Part shown: positions 17,000 through 25,646 of the stretch, piece after piece
Numbering within the stretch: position 1 is the stretch's first letter
How the letters are laid out: every line of letters begins with the position of its first letter
Origin: Bacteroidota bacterium
Lineage (GTDB): Bacteria > Bacteroidota > Bacteroidia > UBA4408
DNA: 64,000 bases
NCBI GenBank assembly: GCA_016721765.1
Contig: JADKHO010000004.1
Coordinates: 1-64,000, forward strand
Direction of reading: 5' to 3'
Translations under genes and position numbers: made by a program
The notes under the pieces: generated by a model
Told to the model about the DNA's origin: nothing
Databases searched by the model: none
Seen by the model: only the letters and a program-made list of their open reading frames with translations

Positions 17000-17944
17000 A
17001 TGAAACAATCAAAGGCGTACAAAGATTTCAAGGAACGTACACAGGAAATTTTCAATTTTGCAGTCCTTGTAACTTTAAGTGTTCCGGTCCTAAAACAAAA
17101 CATCAAATTATTCAGCGACAAAAAAATAAAAAGACTGCCTGACCCTGATTATTTTGAGCCTTCAGTAGTCTACGAAATTAGCCAAGACACAATTGATACT
17201 CTAATTGAAAAAGGTTTAGAACTAGAAAAAGCTGAGAAATTAAAAAGTTTAATTGACCTTCCATTAAATAGTTCGGAATTTAAAATCAAAGTAATTGATG
17301 CAATTGGCGAAACCGACTATAAAGCAAACAGAAATGAAATTAAGCGACAATCAAAGAACTATGCAGAAAATATAACGAACTGCACAACTAACTATCAAGC
17401 CAAATTAGCGTCTTATCTCTATTTTTCAACATTCTCTTACTTTGAAGCATTTATAATGGACATCGCCATTGAAATGACAAAGAGTATTAGACCATTTGAC
17501 AGAGAAAAATATGTAAATGAATTTCTGCAAAATCAGGATATAATTTCCGATATGGTTAAACTAGACAAGGAGTTTGACCCAAGAAAAATTAATAGATATA
17601 AAAAGTTCTCTACAAAACTCCAAACACAAGGATATAGAGACTCAGAAGAACTTATTTTTGCTTCTCTACTTGACATTTACAACAATAAAATAGAAAACTT
17701 AAAGGCGAATGAAATTCCTGTCTTTTTAGAAAAAACATTAATGTTTAAAATGACAGATGATGAATCTAATACTTTTCACGTCATAAGAGGAAACAGAAAC
17801 ACAATTGGACATGGTGCCAAACATTTTAATCCTAATTTAAATGATGTTATTAAGGCTAATAAATTTTTCAAATCACTTAGTGACAGAATTGACAAGCACG
17901 TGACTTACTATTTTTTTAAGTTAAAAAATTACAAGGGCGAATGA
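17000..17944 (+). CDS. HEPN-domain protein, putative RNase, 314 aa
   Basis: The C-terminal third holds the HEPN signature R-x4-H in VIRGNRNTIGHG (about residues 262-273), preceded by a helical block around YLYFSTFSYFEAFIMDI (about residues 137-153). This layout fits the RiboL-PSP-HEPN/MAE_28990-like families of ribonuclease toxins or defence effectors. The N-terminal about 110 residues are helical and unassigned. There is no signal peptide, so it is cytoplasmic. The start at 17000 lies just after the tRNA-like element, so both are probably on one transcript. Substrate unknown; a tRNA target is speculation from the neighbour. Confidence 0.75.
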   Translation: MKQSKAYKDFKERTQEIFNFAVLVTLSVPVLKQNIKLFSDKKIKRLPDPDYFEPSVVYEISQDTIDTLIEKGLELEKAEKLKSLIDLPLNSSEFKIKVIDAIGETDYKANRNEIKRQSKNYAENITNCTTNYQAKLASYLYFSTFSYFEAFIMDIAIEMTKSIRPFDREKYVNEFLQNQDIISDMVKLDKEFDPRKINRYKKFSTKLQTQGYRDSEELIFASLLDIYNNKIENLKANEIPVFLEKTLMFKMTDDESNTFHVIRGNRNTIGHGAKHFNPNLNDVIKANKFFKSLSDRIDKHVTYYFFKLKNYKGE

Positions 17945-17987
17945 AACCAAATACCGGGAAGTGACAAGCAGGGCGTGACCGCTCAGC

Positions 17988-18189
17988 TTATAACAGCGGC
18001 TTAGCGCAATGTTTTATTTGGGGCGGACAGAAGGTTTATTAACGGATTACCTTCCTCTGAGTTCCTGCTACAAAATATTGCAACATACTTTCGGTAATAA
18101 TTTGTTTATTTGTTGCAATATTTTTGGCTGACGGACACTGCTCCGAAAGCCCCAAATAAAACACTGCGTTAAGCCGCAAAACGTTAGCA
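17988..18189 (+). repeat. attC-like site 10 (class C)
   Basis: Cores are GCTTATAAC and GTTAGCAGT. Arms are GCGGCTTAGCGCA / TGCGTTAAGCCGC and TTATTTGGGGC / GCCCCAAATAA. The apex stem is ATTGCAACA / TGTTGCAAT. Confidence 0.92.
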
Positions 18190-18225
18190 GTAATTTTTTT
18201 TTATGTGCTTAATTTGGATTTTTTG

Positions 18226-18233
18226 TAACTTTG
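18226..18233 (+). promoter_or_regulatory. TAnnTTTG element of the Doc toxin cassette
   Basis: TAACTTTG lies 19 bp before the antitoxin ATG at 18253. A -33 TTTG at the usual distance was not found, so this is a half-supported promoter. Confidence 0.4.
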
Positions 18234-18252
18234 GGTAAACGAAGAAAAAGCG

Positions 18253-18441
18253 ATGAGCACAACCGAAATAAAAACTGAAATTCAAAAGGTACTGGACAAT
18301 GTTCCTGAAAGTGTGTTACAATCTGTTTTAGATTATCTTAAGAGTATTATTCATACTGAGACAGACAGCGTTAAAATGGCTAATAATCTTAGACAAATTC
18401 TTACTGAAGACAAAGAACTTCTTCAAAAATTGGCTGAATGA
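18253..18441 (+). CDS. Putative antitoxin of a Doc-type module, 62 aa
   Basis: A short acidic helical protein (VPESVLQSVLDYLKSII near residues 17-33) immediately upstream of a Doc toxin gene, overlapping it by four bases. Its length, position and ATGA-type overlap fit an antitoxin; the sequence resembles DUF2281-type antitoxin partners, with an Asp/Glu/Leu-rich tail likely to bind the toxin. Proof would need a family search. Confidence 0.75.
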   Translation: MSTTEIKTEIQKVLDNVPESVLQSVLDYLKSIIHTETDSVKMANNLRQILTEDKELLQKLAE

Positions 18442-18818
18442 TTACACTGAATGAAGTGATAGCCATTCACGAAGTGCTAATTGACAAATTTGGAGGTACC
18501 CAAGGTTTAAGAGACAGCAACGCCTTAGACGCTATTATTAACAGACCACTCGCTACTTTTGACGGAAAGGAATTATACCCAAATGTTGTTGATAAAGCAG
18601 CCGCAATCCTAGAAAGCACTTTAATAAACCACCCATTTATAGACGGAAATAAAAGAATTGGTTATGTATTAATGCGACTCATTCTTATGAATCAGGGATT
18701 TGACATTTCAGCAACTCACCAAGAAAAATATGAACTTGTTATTGAAGTTGCAGAGGGAAAGCAAAATTTTGAGGAAATTAGAAGTTGGATTTCTGCTCAC
18801 ATTGAAAAGCACGTTTGA
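18438..18818 (+). CDS. doc: Doc-family toxin (Fic/Doc kinase-type)
   Basis: The 126-residue protein carries the Doc/Fic active-site motif HPFIDGNKRIG at about residues 66-76. The His and the D-GNKR anion loop are intact, so it should be catalytically active. Doc toxins phosphorylate elongation factor Tu and stop translation; Fic relatives AMPylate proteins. Length and the N-terminal phrase TLNEVIAIHEVLIDKFGG fit the Doc branch. It is translationally coupled to the antitoxin. Confidence 0.92.
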   Translation: MITLNEVIAIHEVLIDKFGGTQGLRDSNALDAIINRPLATFDGKELYPNVVDKAAAILESTLINHPFIDGNKRIGYVLMRLILMNQGFDISATHQEKYELVIEVAEGKQNFEEIRSWISAHIEKHV

Positions 18819-18829
18819 AAAAATCCAAC

Positions 18830-19032
18830 TGCTAACAGCAGCTTAACGCAATGTCTTATTTGGGGCGGACAGAAGGTTTATTAGCTGATTACCTCGCTCC
18901 TAGTTCGTGCATGAAAATATTGCAACATATTTTTCGGTAAAATTTTGTTTATTTGTTGCAATATTTTTGGCTGTCCGATAGTGCTCCGAAAGCCCCAAAT
19001 AAAACACTGCGTTAAGCCGCAAAACGTTATGT
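18830..19032 (+). repeat. attC-like site 11 (class C)
   Basis: Cores are ACTGCTAAC and GTTATGTGC. Arms are AGCTTAACGCA / TGCGTTAAGC, with second arms TTATTTGGGGC / GCCCCAAATAA. It is nearly the same as site 4. Confidence 0.92.
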
Positions 19033-19078
19033 GCAATAAGCGCAGGTGACTGAAAATTAAAATAATATCATATTAAAT

Positions 19079-19630
19079 GTGAGCAACCAAAAATTCAATA
19101 TTAATCTCCTTAGCATTCAATGGTTAGACAATTTTGACGACCCAGACGACAGATGTGCTCACGGCAAAATTCTAGTAATAATTGACAATGAAGTAGTGGC
19201 TGACAATTCAGACGAACCAAATGATTGGTGGACACTAAGTGCGGCATCATTACATCTTCTCCGAACATTGGAAAGAAATCATACAAAAACCTCTCCTGTT
19301 GCCCCTTGCTTAATTCCGGGTGAAGGCCACCATATTGATCATCAGGAAGACAGTCCTATAGTTCATATAGAAACAGTATATCCCATTGTCAAAGGTGTAA
19401 ATTGGTGGGTGACGCATTCAGACAAGGAAGTTCATCTTGATACAGCAAGCGGTAATTCTATAACAGTTCCATTTGAAGTTTACAAGCAACAGATATTATC
19501 ATTTGTTGACAAAGTTGAAGCGTTTTATAAAAGAAGTAAGCCGAAAAATTTACCAAACATTAAATATGACAGAGACGCATATATTAAATTTTGGGCTGAA
19601 TGGAAAAAAATGCGCGAAACTTGGAATTAG
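19079..19630 (+). CDS. Hypothetical cytoplasmic protein, 183 aa
   Basis: Begins with GTG at 19079; an ATG two bases earlier is directly followed by a stop. The acidic N terminus has WLDNFDDPDDRCAHGK, the middle is Trp- and His-rich (NDWWTLSAASLHLLRTLERNH, GEGHHIDHQED, GVNWWVTHS), and the C-terminal helix is basic. No signal peptide. The layout resembles small immunity-like proteins of Bacteroidota, but I do not recognise a named family. Sole gene of its cassette. Confidence 0.65.
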   Translation: MSNQKFNINLLSIQWLDNFDDPDDRCAHGKILVIIDNEVVADNSDEPNDWWTLSAASLHLLRTLERNHTKTSPVAPCLIPGEGHHIDHQEDSPIVHIETVYPIVKGVNWWVTHSDKEVHLDTASGNSITVPFEVYKQQILSFVDKVEAFYKRSKPKNLPNIKYDRDAYIKFWAEWKKMRETWN

Positions 19631-19678
19631 TTCTTGTATTGATAAATAACCATTGTAAACCTACGTAGCGCTTACTGC

Positions 19679-19881
19679 ACATAACAGCGGCTTAGCGCAA
19701 TGTCTTATTTGGGGCGGACAGAAGCTTTAATAACTGTTTACCTCGCTCCAAGTTCGTGCATGAAAATATTGCAACATATTTTTCGGTAAAATTTTGTTTA
19801 TTTGTTGCAATATTTTTGGCTGACGAACAGCACTCCGAAAGCCCCAAATAAAACACTGCGTTAAGCCGCAAAACGTTAGCA
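19679..19881 (+). repeat. attC-like site 12 (class C)
   Basis: Cores are GCACATAAC and GTTAGCAGC. Arms are GCGGCTTAGCGCA / TGCGTTAAGCCGC. The left spacer reads GGACAGAAGCTTTAATAAC where most sites have GAAGG. Confidence 0.92.
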
Positions 19882-20277
19882 GCAAAGGGTTCTAACGTTT
19901 TTAGAAATATTTCCGGTTGACGATTTATCAGTTGGTTTCATAATCCCTTTGCTTTTGCAGTTTTTGTTTTTGTTTCTCCAAGCATTGCGTGACGATTAGA
20001 ACTTGACAAGCACTATTTGACTTTTAGAACTTGGACGAATTTGCGTAAACCCAAACTTGACGTTTGACTCGTAAATTTTGCTTGTGTTTGTTTGCTTGGT
20101 TTGTTTGCGTGACTCCCACAGTTGACGTTTGACTTTGAAAGTATTACTTAGGCTAAACTTAGCGTTGTACTTGACGTGTAGAAGTTCTAAAACTTTGTGA
20201 GACAATTATGGCGTGACGATTACTGTTGAAAGTTGGACTGCAAAAGCGCTGTATGCGTGGCGTGAACCCTCAGCTGC
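19876..20277 (+). repeat. ORF-less repeated cassette NC3
   Basis: A 402-bp copy with the usual ends (GTTAGCAGC-AA-AGGGTTC; GAACCCT-CA-GCTGCTAAC). Unlike most copies it is followed by a class A site, a combination shared only with NC4. Confidence 0.85.
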
Positions 20278-20479
20278 TAACAGCGGCTACCAGATATATT
20301 TTTTTTGGGCGGACTGAAGGTTTAATAACTGTGAAGCTCGATTGAAGTTCGTGCAAAAAAATATTGCAATATATTTTTCGGTAAGTAATTTTTTTATCTT
20401 TATTGCAATATTTTTAGCGGACTGACAGTGCTTCGAAAGCCCAAAACAAAATCCATCTGGTAGCCGCAAAACGTTAGCA
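20275..20479 (+). repeat. attC-like site 13 (class A)
   Basis: Cores are GCTGCTAAC and GTTAGCAGC. The left arm reads GCGGCTACCAGATATATT, and the right part has AAAACAAAATCC instead of AAAATAAAATCC. Nearly identical to site 17. Confidence 0.92.
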
Positions 20480-20492
20480 GCAAGCTCTTAGA

Positions 20493-21050
20493 ATGAAACA
20501 ACTCCTAGGAATATTTTTGTTAAGCTTAATTGGGTGTTCTTCAGAGAACACCCAAACAAATATTCCCCGAACCAAACTAAAAAATGACCTTGCCGAAAAT
20601 CTTGTCAAACAGAAAGATTCCATTCGATTTGACCAATTCATATTCGGTAAATTTTGCGGAGAATGTTCTGGAATATGCGCACCCATATACAAATTGTCAA
20701 CTATTGGTAATGCTTCGACTTTATGGGTTGATCTAACTAATGATTACTTTAGGAAGGGAAGTAATTTAAAATATTCTACAAATGCCTCAAGTGCCGATAA
20801 CATTAGTATTGCCTACAACTTAATGTGGAACTTACCCAAAGAGTTTGTAGAATATACTTCTACCGACAGTACATACGGCTGTCCTGACTGCACTGATGGT
20901 TGCGGAATTTATATTGAATTTCGAAGATCACTAATTGAAAGTAAGCCCAAAAGGTTTTTAATTGACCTGCATCGACACGAAGGTATTTCAAGTGAAATAT
21001 ATAAATACGGACAAACTGTAAATACAGCAATCAATAAACTTCGGAATTGA
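20493..21050 (+). CDS. Cys-rich lipoprotein, 185 aa
   Basis: The lipoprotein signal ends at lipobox LIGC (Cys15). The mature protein has two four-residue-spaced Cys clusters, GKFCGECSGIC near residue 58 and GCPDCTDGCG near residue 133, which could bind a metal or form disulfides. The start is only 20 bp after G20473, leaving no room for a promoter in the cassette. It is the only gene here. No family recognised. Confidence 0.75.
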   Translation: MKQLLGIFLLSLIGCSSENTQTNIPRTKLKNDLAENLVKQKDSIRFDQFIFGKFCGECSGICAPIYKLSTIGNASTLWVDLTNDYFRKGSNLKYSTNASSADNISIAYNLMWNLPKEFVEYTSTDSTYGCPDCTDGCGIYIEFRRSLIESKPKRFLIDLHRHEGISSEIYKYGQTVNTAINKLRN

Positions 21051-21056
21051 GCCAGC

Positions 21057-21259
21057 TGCTAACAACGGCTTAGCGCAATGTCTTATTTGGGGCGGACAGA
21101 AGGTTTAATAACGGATTACCTCGCTCTAAGTTCCTGCTACAAAATATTGCAACATATTTTTCGGTAAAATTTTGTTTATTTGTTGCAATATTTTTGGCAG
21201 ACCGACAGTGCTCCGAAAGCCCCAAATAAAACACTGCGTTAAGCCGCAAAACGTTATTG
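21057..21259 (+). repeat. attC-like site 14 (class C)
   Basis: Cores are GCTGCTAAC and GTTATTGGC. The left end reads TAACAACGGC rather than TAACAGCGGC, a single change in an otherwise regular site. Confidence 0.92.
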
Positions 21260-21283
21260 GCAAGTTGATTTGGAAATTTTCGT

Positions 21284-21291
21284 TACCTTTG
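21284..21291 (+). promoter_or_regulatory. TAnnTTTG element of the PIN-toxin cassette
   Basis: TACCTTTG lies 14 bp before the antitoxin ATG at 21306. TTTG at 21269-21272 is only 11 bases upstream and a TTG at 21265 is 16 bases upstream, so the -33 element is uncertain. Confidence 0.4.
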
Positions 21292-21305
21292 GAATATTAA
21301 AATAA

Positions 21306-21518
21306 ATGACAATGCTAGTTGAAAGAACAACCAATAATCAAATAACAATTACTGTCTCTTCTTCAGTGGACAGCTTTGGACTACAAAGAGTAATCGATTA
21401 TGTGAAATATCTAGAAGCAACTTCCAAAAGCAAAGCGAAACAATCTGACATTGACAAGCTTGCAGACGAAGTTAATGCTTCTTGGTGGACTAAAAACCGC
21501 AAAAGGTTCATCAAGTGA
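21306..21518 (+). CDS. Putative antitoxin of PIN-domain module, 70 aa
   Basis: A small protein with a beta-strand start (NNQITITVSSSV) and a helix (GLQRVIDYVKYLEATS). It ends with a basic tail SWWTKNRKRFIK and overlaps the PIN toxin gene by four bases. This is the usual arrangement for antitoxin first, toxin second. The N-terminal ATG (residue 1) and the next one (residue 3) are both possible starts. Confidence 0.75.
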   Translation: MTMLVERTTNNQITITVSSSVDSFGLQRVIDYVKYLEATSKSKAKQSDIDKLADEVNASWWTKNRKRFIK

Positions 21519-21940
21519 AGCTAATCGTTGATGCAAATATTGTATTCAGTGGTATTCTGAACTCAAATGGAAAAATTGGAGACCTATTAATTAATTCTAA
21601 AAAAAAGTTAGACTTTATTGCGCCAGATTTTTTACGCACCGAAATTTATAAACACCATTCAAAGCTTTGTAAAATTTCAAAAATGACACTTGAACAAGTG
21701 CGAGAAGCTGAATTTCTTATTTGTAAGGACATTAACTTTATTTCAGCAGAACAAATAAAAAATTCACATTGGTTAGTGGCAGAAAAACTTGTTGCAGACA
21801 TTGACCCAAACGACACTCACTATATTGCATATTCAAAACATTTTAGATGTAAAATCTGGAGTGGAGACAAAGAACTTATTCGAGGACTTGCTAAAAAGGC
21901 TTTACCAATTTCATTTCCACAGAAGAACTTTATAAACTGA
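21515..21940 (+). CDS. PIN-domain toxin, VapC-like, 141 aa
   Basis: PIN ribonuclease fold with the expected acidic residues: VDANIVFSG at the start (Asp5), RTEIYKH near residue 43 (Glu), DIDPNDTHYIA near residue 103 and WSGDKELI near residue 121. All four metal-binding positions are present, so activity is expected. It starts with GTG at 21515 in the overlap with its antitoxin gene. Such toxins cut tRNA or rRNA; the target of this one is unknown. Confidence 0.88.
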   Translation: MKLIVDANIVFSGILNSNGKIGDLLINSKKKLDFIAPDFLRTEIYKHHSKLCKISKMTLEQVREAEFLICKDINFISAEQIKNSHWLVAEKLVADIDPNDTHYIAYSKHFRCKIWSGDKELIRGLAKKALPISFPQKNFIN

Positions 21941-21988
21941 GATAGTCTTGGCTTGAATTCTATGATTAAAATTGCGATATCAACCAGC

Positions 21989-22194
21989 CAATAACAGCTT
22001 GCAAGCGAGATGTCTTATTTGGGCGGACAGCAGGTTTATTAAGTTTGAAGCTTGAATATAGTTCCTGCAAGAAAAATATTGCAATATAATTTTAGGTAAA
22101 TAATTTGTTTAATTTTATTGCAATATTTTTAACGAAACGACAGTGCTTTGAAGGCCCAAAATAAAACACCTCGCCTGCAAGCAAAACGTTATAT
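21989..22194 (+). repeat. attC-like site 15 (class D)
   Basis: Cores are GCCAATAAC and GTTATATGC. Arms are GCTTGCAAGCGAGATG / CTCGCCTGCAAGC. The apex loop has TTTTAGGTAA instead of TTTCGGTAA. Confidence 0.92.
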
Positions 22195-22233
22195 GCAAGC
22201 GCATCGGAATGCCGAAAACCTAACGAATCAACA

Positions 22234-22914
22234 TTGAAAAAAGTAATATTTATAATCGGAATTTTTGGACTGACAATTTTCATTGGCTTTTATACGAAGC
22301 GAAAATTTTATGACTCAAGACATAAACTTGATAATGCAAAAATTGAAGTAAAGAATCTGGCCGACAAAGACGAAATTAAAAATGGTGACTTAATTTTTCA
22401 AACTTCACTCTCAGGACAAAGTAAAGCCATACAACTTGCTACAAAATCACAATATTCTCACTGCGGACTGATTTACAAAGACAACAACAGGTTTTTTGTT
22501 TTTGAAGCCGTTCAACCAGTTAAACTAACTCCTTTAGACAAATGGATTGCGCGAGGACAAGACGGAAAATTTGTAATTAAGCGACTTAAAAATGCTGAGC
22601 AAGTTCTTACTTCCGCGACACTTCAAAAAATGCGACAAGTTGGTGACAAATTTATTGGTAAAAATTACGACCTTATCTTTGAATGGTCAGATGATAAAAT
22701 TTATTGCTCTGAACTTATATGGAAAATATATCAACGTGCGACTGGACTCGAGATTGGGAAACTTGAAAAACTTAGTGATTTTGACTTATCCAATCCAGCA
22801 GTTCAAAAGAAAATGCAAGAACGTTATGGTGAAAAAATCCCAACAGACGAAATTGTTATTTCACCAGCAGCAATTTTTGACAGCGAATTATTGACTACTG
22901 TGAATGCTAACTAG
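22234..22914 (+). CDS. YiiX/YebB-like permuted papain-like (NlpC/P60) enzyme, 226 aa
   Basis: An N-terminal membrane anchor (residues 1-19) is followed by the permuted NlpC/P60 pattern: NGDLIFQTSLSGQS, then KSQYSHCGLIYKD with the likely catalytic His near residue 77, and DDKIYCSELIWKIYQ with the likely catalytic Cys near residue 158. This is the YiiX family of cysteine hydrolases. The substrate is unknown (lipid amide or peptide). The only suitable start is TTG at 22234. Cassette ends are GTTATATGC-AA-GCGCATC and GATGCGC-CA-GCATATAAC, one of the clearest pairs in the window. Confidence 0.85.
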   Translation: MKKVIFIIGIFGLTIFIGFYTKRKFYDSRHKLDNAKIEVKNLADKDEIKNGDLIFQTSLSGQSKAIQLATKSQYSHCGLIYKDNNRFFVFEAVQPVKLTPLDKWIARGQDGKFVIKRLKNAEQVLTSATLQKMRQVGDKFIGKNYDLIFEWSDDKIYCSELIWKIYQRATGLEIGKLEKLSDFDLSNPAVQKKMQERYGEKIPTDEIVISPAAIFDSELLTTVNAN

Positions 22915-22939
22915 TGACAACCACTGTAGATGCGCCAGC

Positions 22940-23146
22940 ATATAACAGCGTGCAAGCAAGATGTCTTATTTTGGGCGGACAGAAGGTTTAATAACGGATT
23001 ACCTCGCTCCTACTTCCTGCAAGAAAAATATTGCAATATAAATTTCGGTAAGTAATTTTTTTATCTTTATTGCAATATTTTTGACGAACCGACAGTGCCA
23101 CGAAAGCCCAAAATAAAACACCTCGCTTGCACGCAAAACGTTAGCA
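22940..23146 (+). repeat. attC-like site 16 (class D/B intermediate)
   Basis: Cores are GCATATAAC and GTTAGCAAA. Arms GCGTGCAAGCAAGATG / CTCGCTTGCACGC combine class B outer bases with class D inner bases, and remain complementary. The right core is the shortened GTTAGCAAAGGG start of NC4. Confidence 0.9.
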
Positions 23147-23540
23147 AAGGGTTCTAACGTTTTTAGAAATATTTTCGGTTGACGATTTTTAAGTTATTTT
23201 CATAAACCCATTGCTTTTGCAGTTTTTGTTTTGTTTTCTCCATGCATTGCGTGACAATTAGAACTTGAAAAGCACTATTTGACTTTTAGAACTTGGACGA
23301 ATTTGCGTAAACCCACACTTGACGTTGGACTCGAAAATTTCTACTTGTGTGTGTTTGCTTGGTTTGTTTGCGTGACTCCCACTGTTGACGTTTGACTCTG
23401 AACTTTTTACTTATGCTAAACTTAGCGTTGCACTTGACGTGTAGGAGTTTTAAAACTTTGTGTGACAACCATAACTTGACGACTACTTTTGAAAGTTGGA
23501 CTGCAAAAGCGCTGTATGCGGGGCGTGAACCCTCAGCTGC
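23141..23540 (+). repeat. ORF-less repeated cassette NC4
   Basis: A 400-bp copy in which three bases (AGC) are lost at the left end, giving GTTAGCAAAGGG instead of GTTAGCAGCAAAGGG. The right end is GAACCCT-CA-GCTGCTAAC. The ends no longer match fully, so this copy may be less mobile. Confidence 0.85.
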
Positions 23541-23742
23541 TAACAGCGGCTACCAGATATATTTTTTTTGGGCGGACTGAAGGTTTAATAACTGTGAAGC
23601 TCGATTGAAGTTCGTGCAAAAAAATATTGCAATATATTTTTCGGTAAGTAATTTTTTTATCTTTATTGCAATATTTTTAGCGGACAGACAGTGCTTCGAA
23701 AGCCCAAAACAAAATCCATCTGGTAGCCGCAAAACGTTATAG
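23538..23742 (+). repeat. attC-like site 17 (class A)
   Basis: Cores are GCTGCTAAC and GTTATAGCC; the latter opens the 10.4-kb denitrification segment. The arms match those of site 13. Confidence 0.92.
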
Positions 23743-23877
23743 CCAATGGCAGGAATAACCGAACATAATCATTGGCACTGTTCTTCGACTAATATTCATT
23801 CACAACCTTATGTTTATCAATATCGAACTCTTTAAAAATTAAGAATCCATTTTAAATTTCTAATAAACAGAATGCTA

Positions 23878-25644
23878 TCAACTCTGATTTTTTATCTTTT
23901 CATATAGCTTCACCATAGATTTCAAAAGTTCGACCGGAGAAGTTAATATCTGATAATGATTTTGACCAAACATTTGAGGTAAATAATACTTTGCCTGCGC
24001 TTCAATAGCCAGAGCATAAGCATTAATGTTGTCTTCTTTTAACTCGCGCAAAGCCTGCTTAACATCGTTAATACCATACTTGCCCTCGTACTTATCAAAG
24101 TCATTTGGCTTGCCATCAGACAACAGAACAACCCATTTATTCTTAGTCTGTCGTTTACTGAGTAATACTCCTGAATGCCGTAACGCTGCTCCAATTCTTG
24201 TATAACCATCAGGCTCAACAGCACCAATTACATTCTTGGCAATGTTCCATTCTGTATCAAAATCCTTAAGCGTTTGATAGGTAGCATAGTTTCTTGTTTT
24301 TGAATAGAAACTATTTACAGAAAAATCAACATTGAACTCATTTAGTATTTCTCCAAACAAGATAGAAACCTCTTTTTCTACATCAATAATCCGGCTGCCA
24401 TCAGCATATCCGTCACTTGATAAACTTACATCCAACAAAATAAGAATGGATAAATCTTTTTCTTTTTTTCGATTTGAAATGTAAATATTTTCCGAAGGCG
24501 TATGCCGTGTATGCACATCAACAAACAAGTCAGTAATGGCATCCATATCAAATTCATCACCTTGCGTTTGCCTACGTTGCTGTTGCATTTTGTTATTTAC
24601 ATTTGTTAGCATTTTGCGCAAGCCAATTAATGTAGTTGTATTTTTGGTTACAGTGTTTTTATAATAGTTACTATCGCTTTTAAGTAACGTAGTAGGATAC
24701 ACTTTACAAAATTTTTCCTTGTAAGCATTCTTCGAAAAATCCCATTCATTATATTTTAAATGATACCCTTTTTCATCAACTTCTGAACTTTCAGAGATGG
24801 TGGTATTTTCAATAAAATCGGCTTGATAAACGGAGTGAGCAGTATCGTCAACACGAACTGTAAACTTCATATTTAACTTGTCCAGAGCCTCTTCATGATC
24901 TTTCAAATCATCCTCGCCATCAAAGTCACGCCACACTCCATCAAACTCTTCGGCAGTATCCACCTTTTCAAAATTATGGGTAAGCACATAATCTTCCTGC
25001 TGCTTTTTATCTATCGTAAGACTAACTACTTCTTCAACAGCTTTTGCTTTTATGGTTGTAAGCGCTTTTTCAATAGTTGCTTTTTTAGTAGCCTCCGAAA
25101 AATTCTCTAATGGTTTGGCGTTGTTATCCTTAGCAGCATTCAACATCCATTTTCCATAAAGCCAGGTGGTGTCAACAGGTTGTTTTTCCGTCTTTAAAAG
25201 TTGAAATTCATTTAAAAAAGATTGATGCCATTCTTGCGTAACCGGATATTCCTTAAACAATTCATCAAGAATAACAGCGGAATTATCCAGTGCTTTTTGT
25301 TGCGATAATTCAAGGTTTGATTGTTCGCCCGGTAGCCAGTTCAGGTTTAATTTACTTTGTACGGATAAATAAAGAATACGAAAAAAATAAAAATTATTGT
25401 TCTGGATTTTTGATTTACAAACAGAAAATGAAGCAGGTAAAAAAAAGGAGTTGTTCTTATATCCGCCTTCTCTTTCTGCCTGAAAAATTTCAATAGAATG
25501 CCCGGTAAGTGCTCTCGAAAGTATGGTTAACTTCTCTTTGATATCATCCAAAAAGACGGTTCTTTCCAATACTTCGGCAGGTTGTTTCTTGTTCTTTTTT
25601 AAGTAACCCGAAACCTTACCATACAAGTATTCATCTAATGGCAT
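23878..25644 (-). CDS. norD: NorD-like von Willebrand factor A protein
   Basis: A 588-residue protein with a C-terminal vWA domain. It contains ILILLDVSLSSDGYADGS (the metal-site motif DxSxS around residue 404) and WVVLLSDGKPNDFDKYEGK near residue 505. The N-terminal about 380 residues match the helical NorD type. NorD works with the AAA protein NorQ in assembling active nitric-oxide reductase, probably inserting the non-haem iron. It begins two bases after norQ and is the last gene of the operon. Confidence 0.88.
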   Translation of the reverse strand: MPLDEYLYGKVSGYLKKNKKQPAEVLERTVFLDDIKEKLTILSRALTGHSIEIFQAEREGGYKNNSFFLPASFSVCKSKIQNNNFYFFRILYLSVQSKLNLNWLPGEQSNLELSQQKALDNSAVILDELFKEYPVTQEWHQSFLNEFQLLKTEKQPVDTTWLYGKWMLNAAKDNNAKPLENFSEATKKATIEKALTTIKAKAVEEVVSLTIDKKQQEDYVLTHNFEKVDTAEEFDGVWRDFDGEDDLKDHEEALDKLNMKFTVRVDDTAHSVYQADFIENTTISESSEVDEKGYHLKYNEWDFSKNAYKEKFCKVYPTTLLKSDSNYYKNTVTKNTTTLIGLRKMLTNVNNKMQQQRRQTQGDEFDMDAITDLFVDVHTRHTPSENIYISNRKKEKDLSILILLDVSLSSDGYADGSRIIDVEKEVSILFGEILNEFNVDFSVNSFYSKTRNYATYQTLKDFDTEWNIAKNVIGAVEPDGYTRIGAALRHSGVLLSKRQTKNKWVVLLSDGKPNDFDKYEGKYGINDVKQALRELKEDNINAYALAIEAQAKYYLPQMFGQNHYQILTSPVELLKSMVKLYEKIKNQS

Positions 25645-25646
25645 CG

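Noticed and set aside
20287..20469. Minus-strand 60-codon frames within attC sites (also 23550, 36421, 2379, 54330)
   Set aside because: They lie in the hairpin arms of class A sites, where complementarity and base composition leave one frame open; no independent support.
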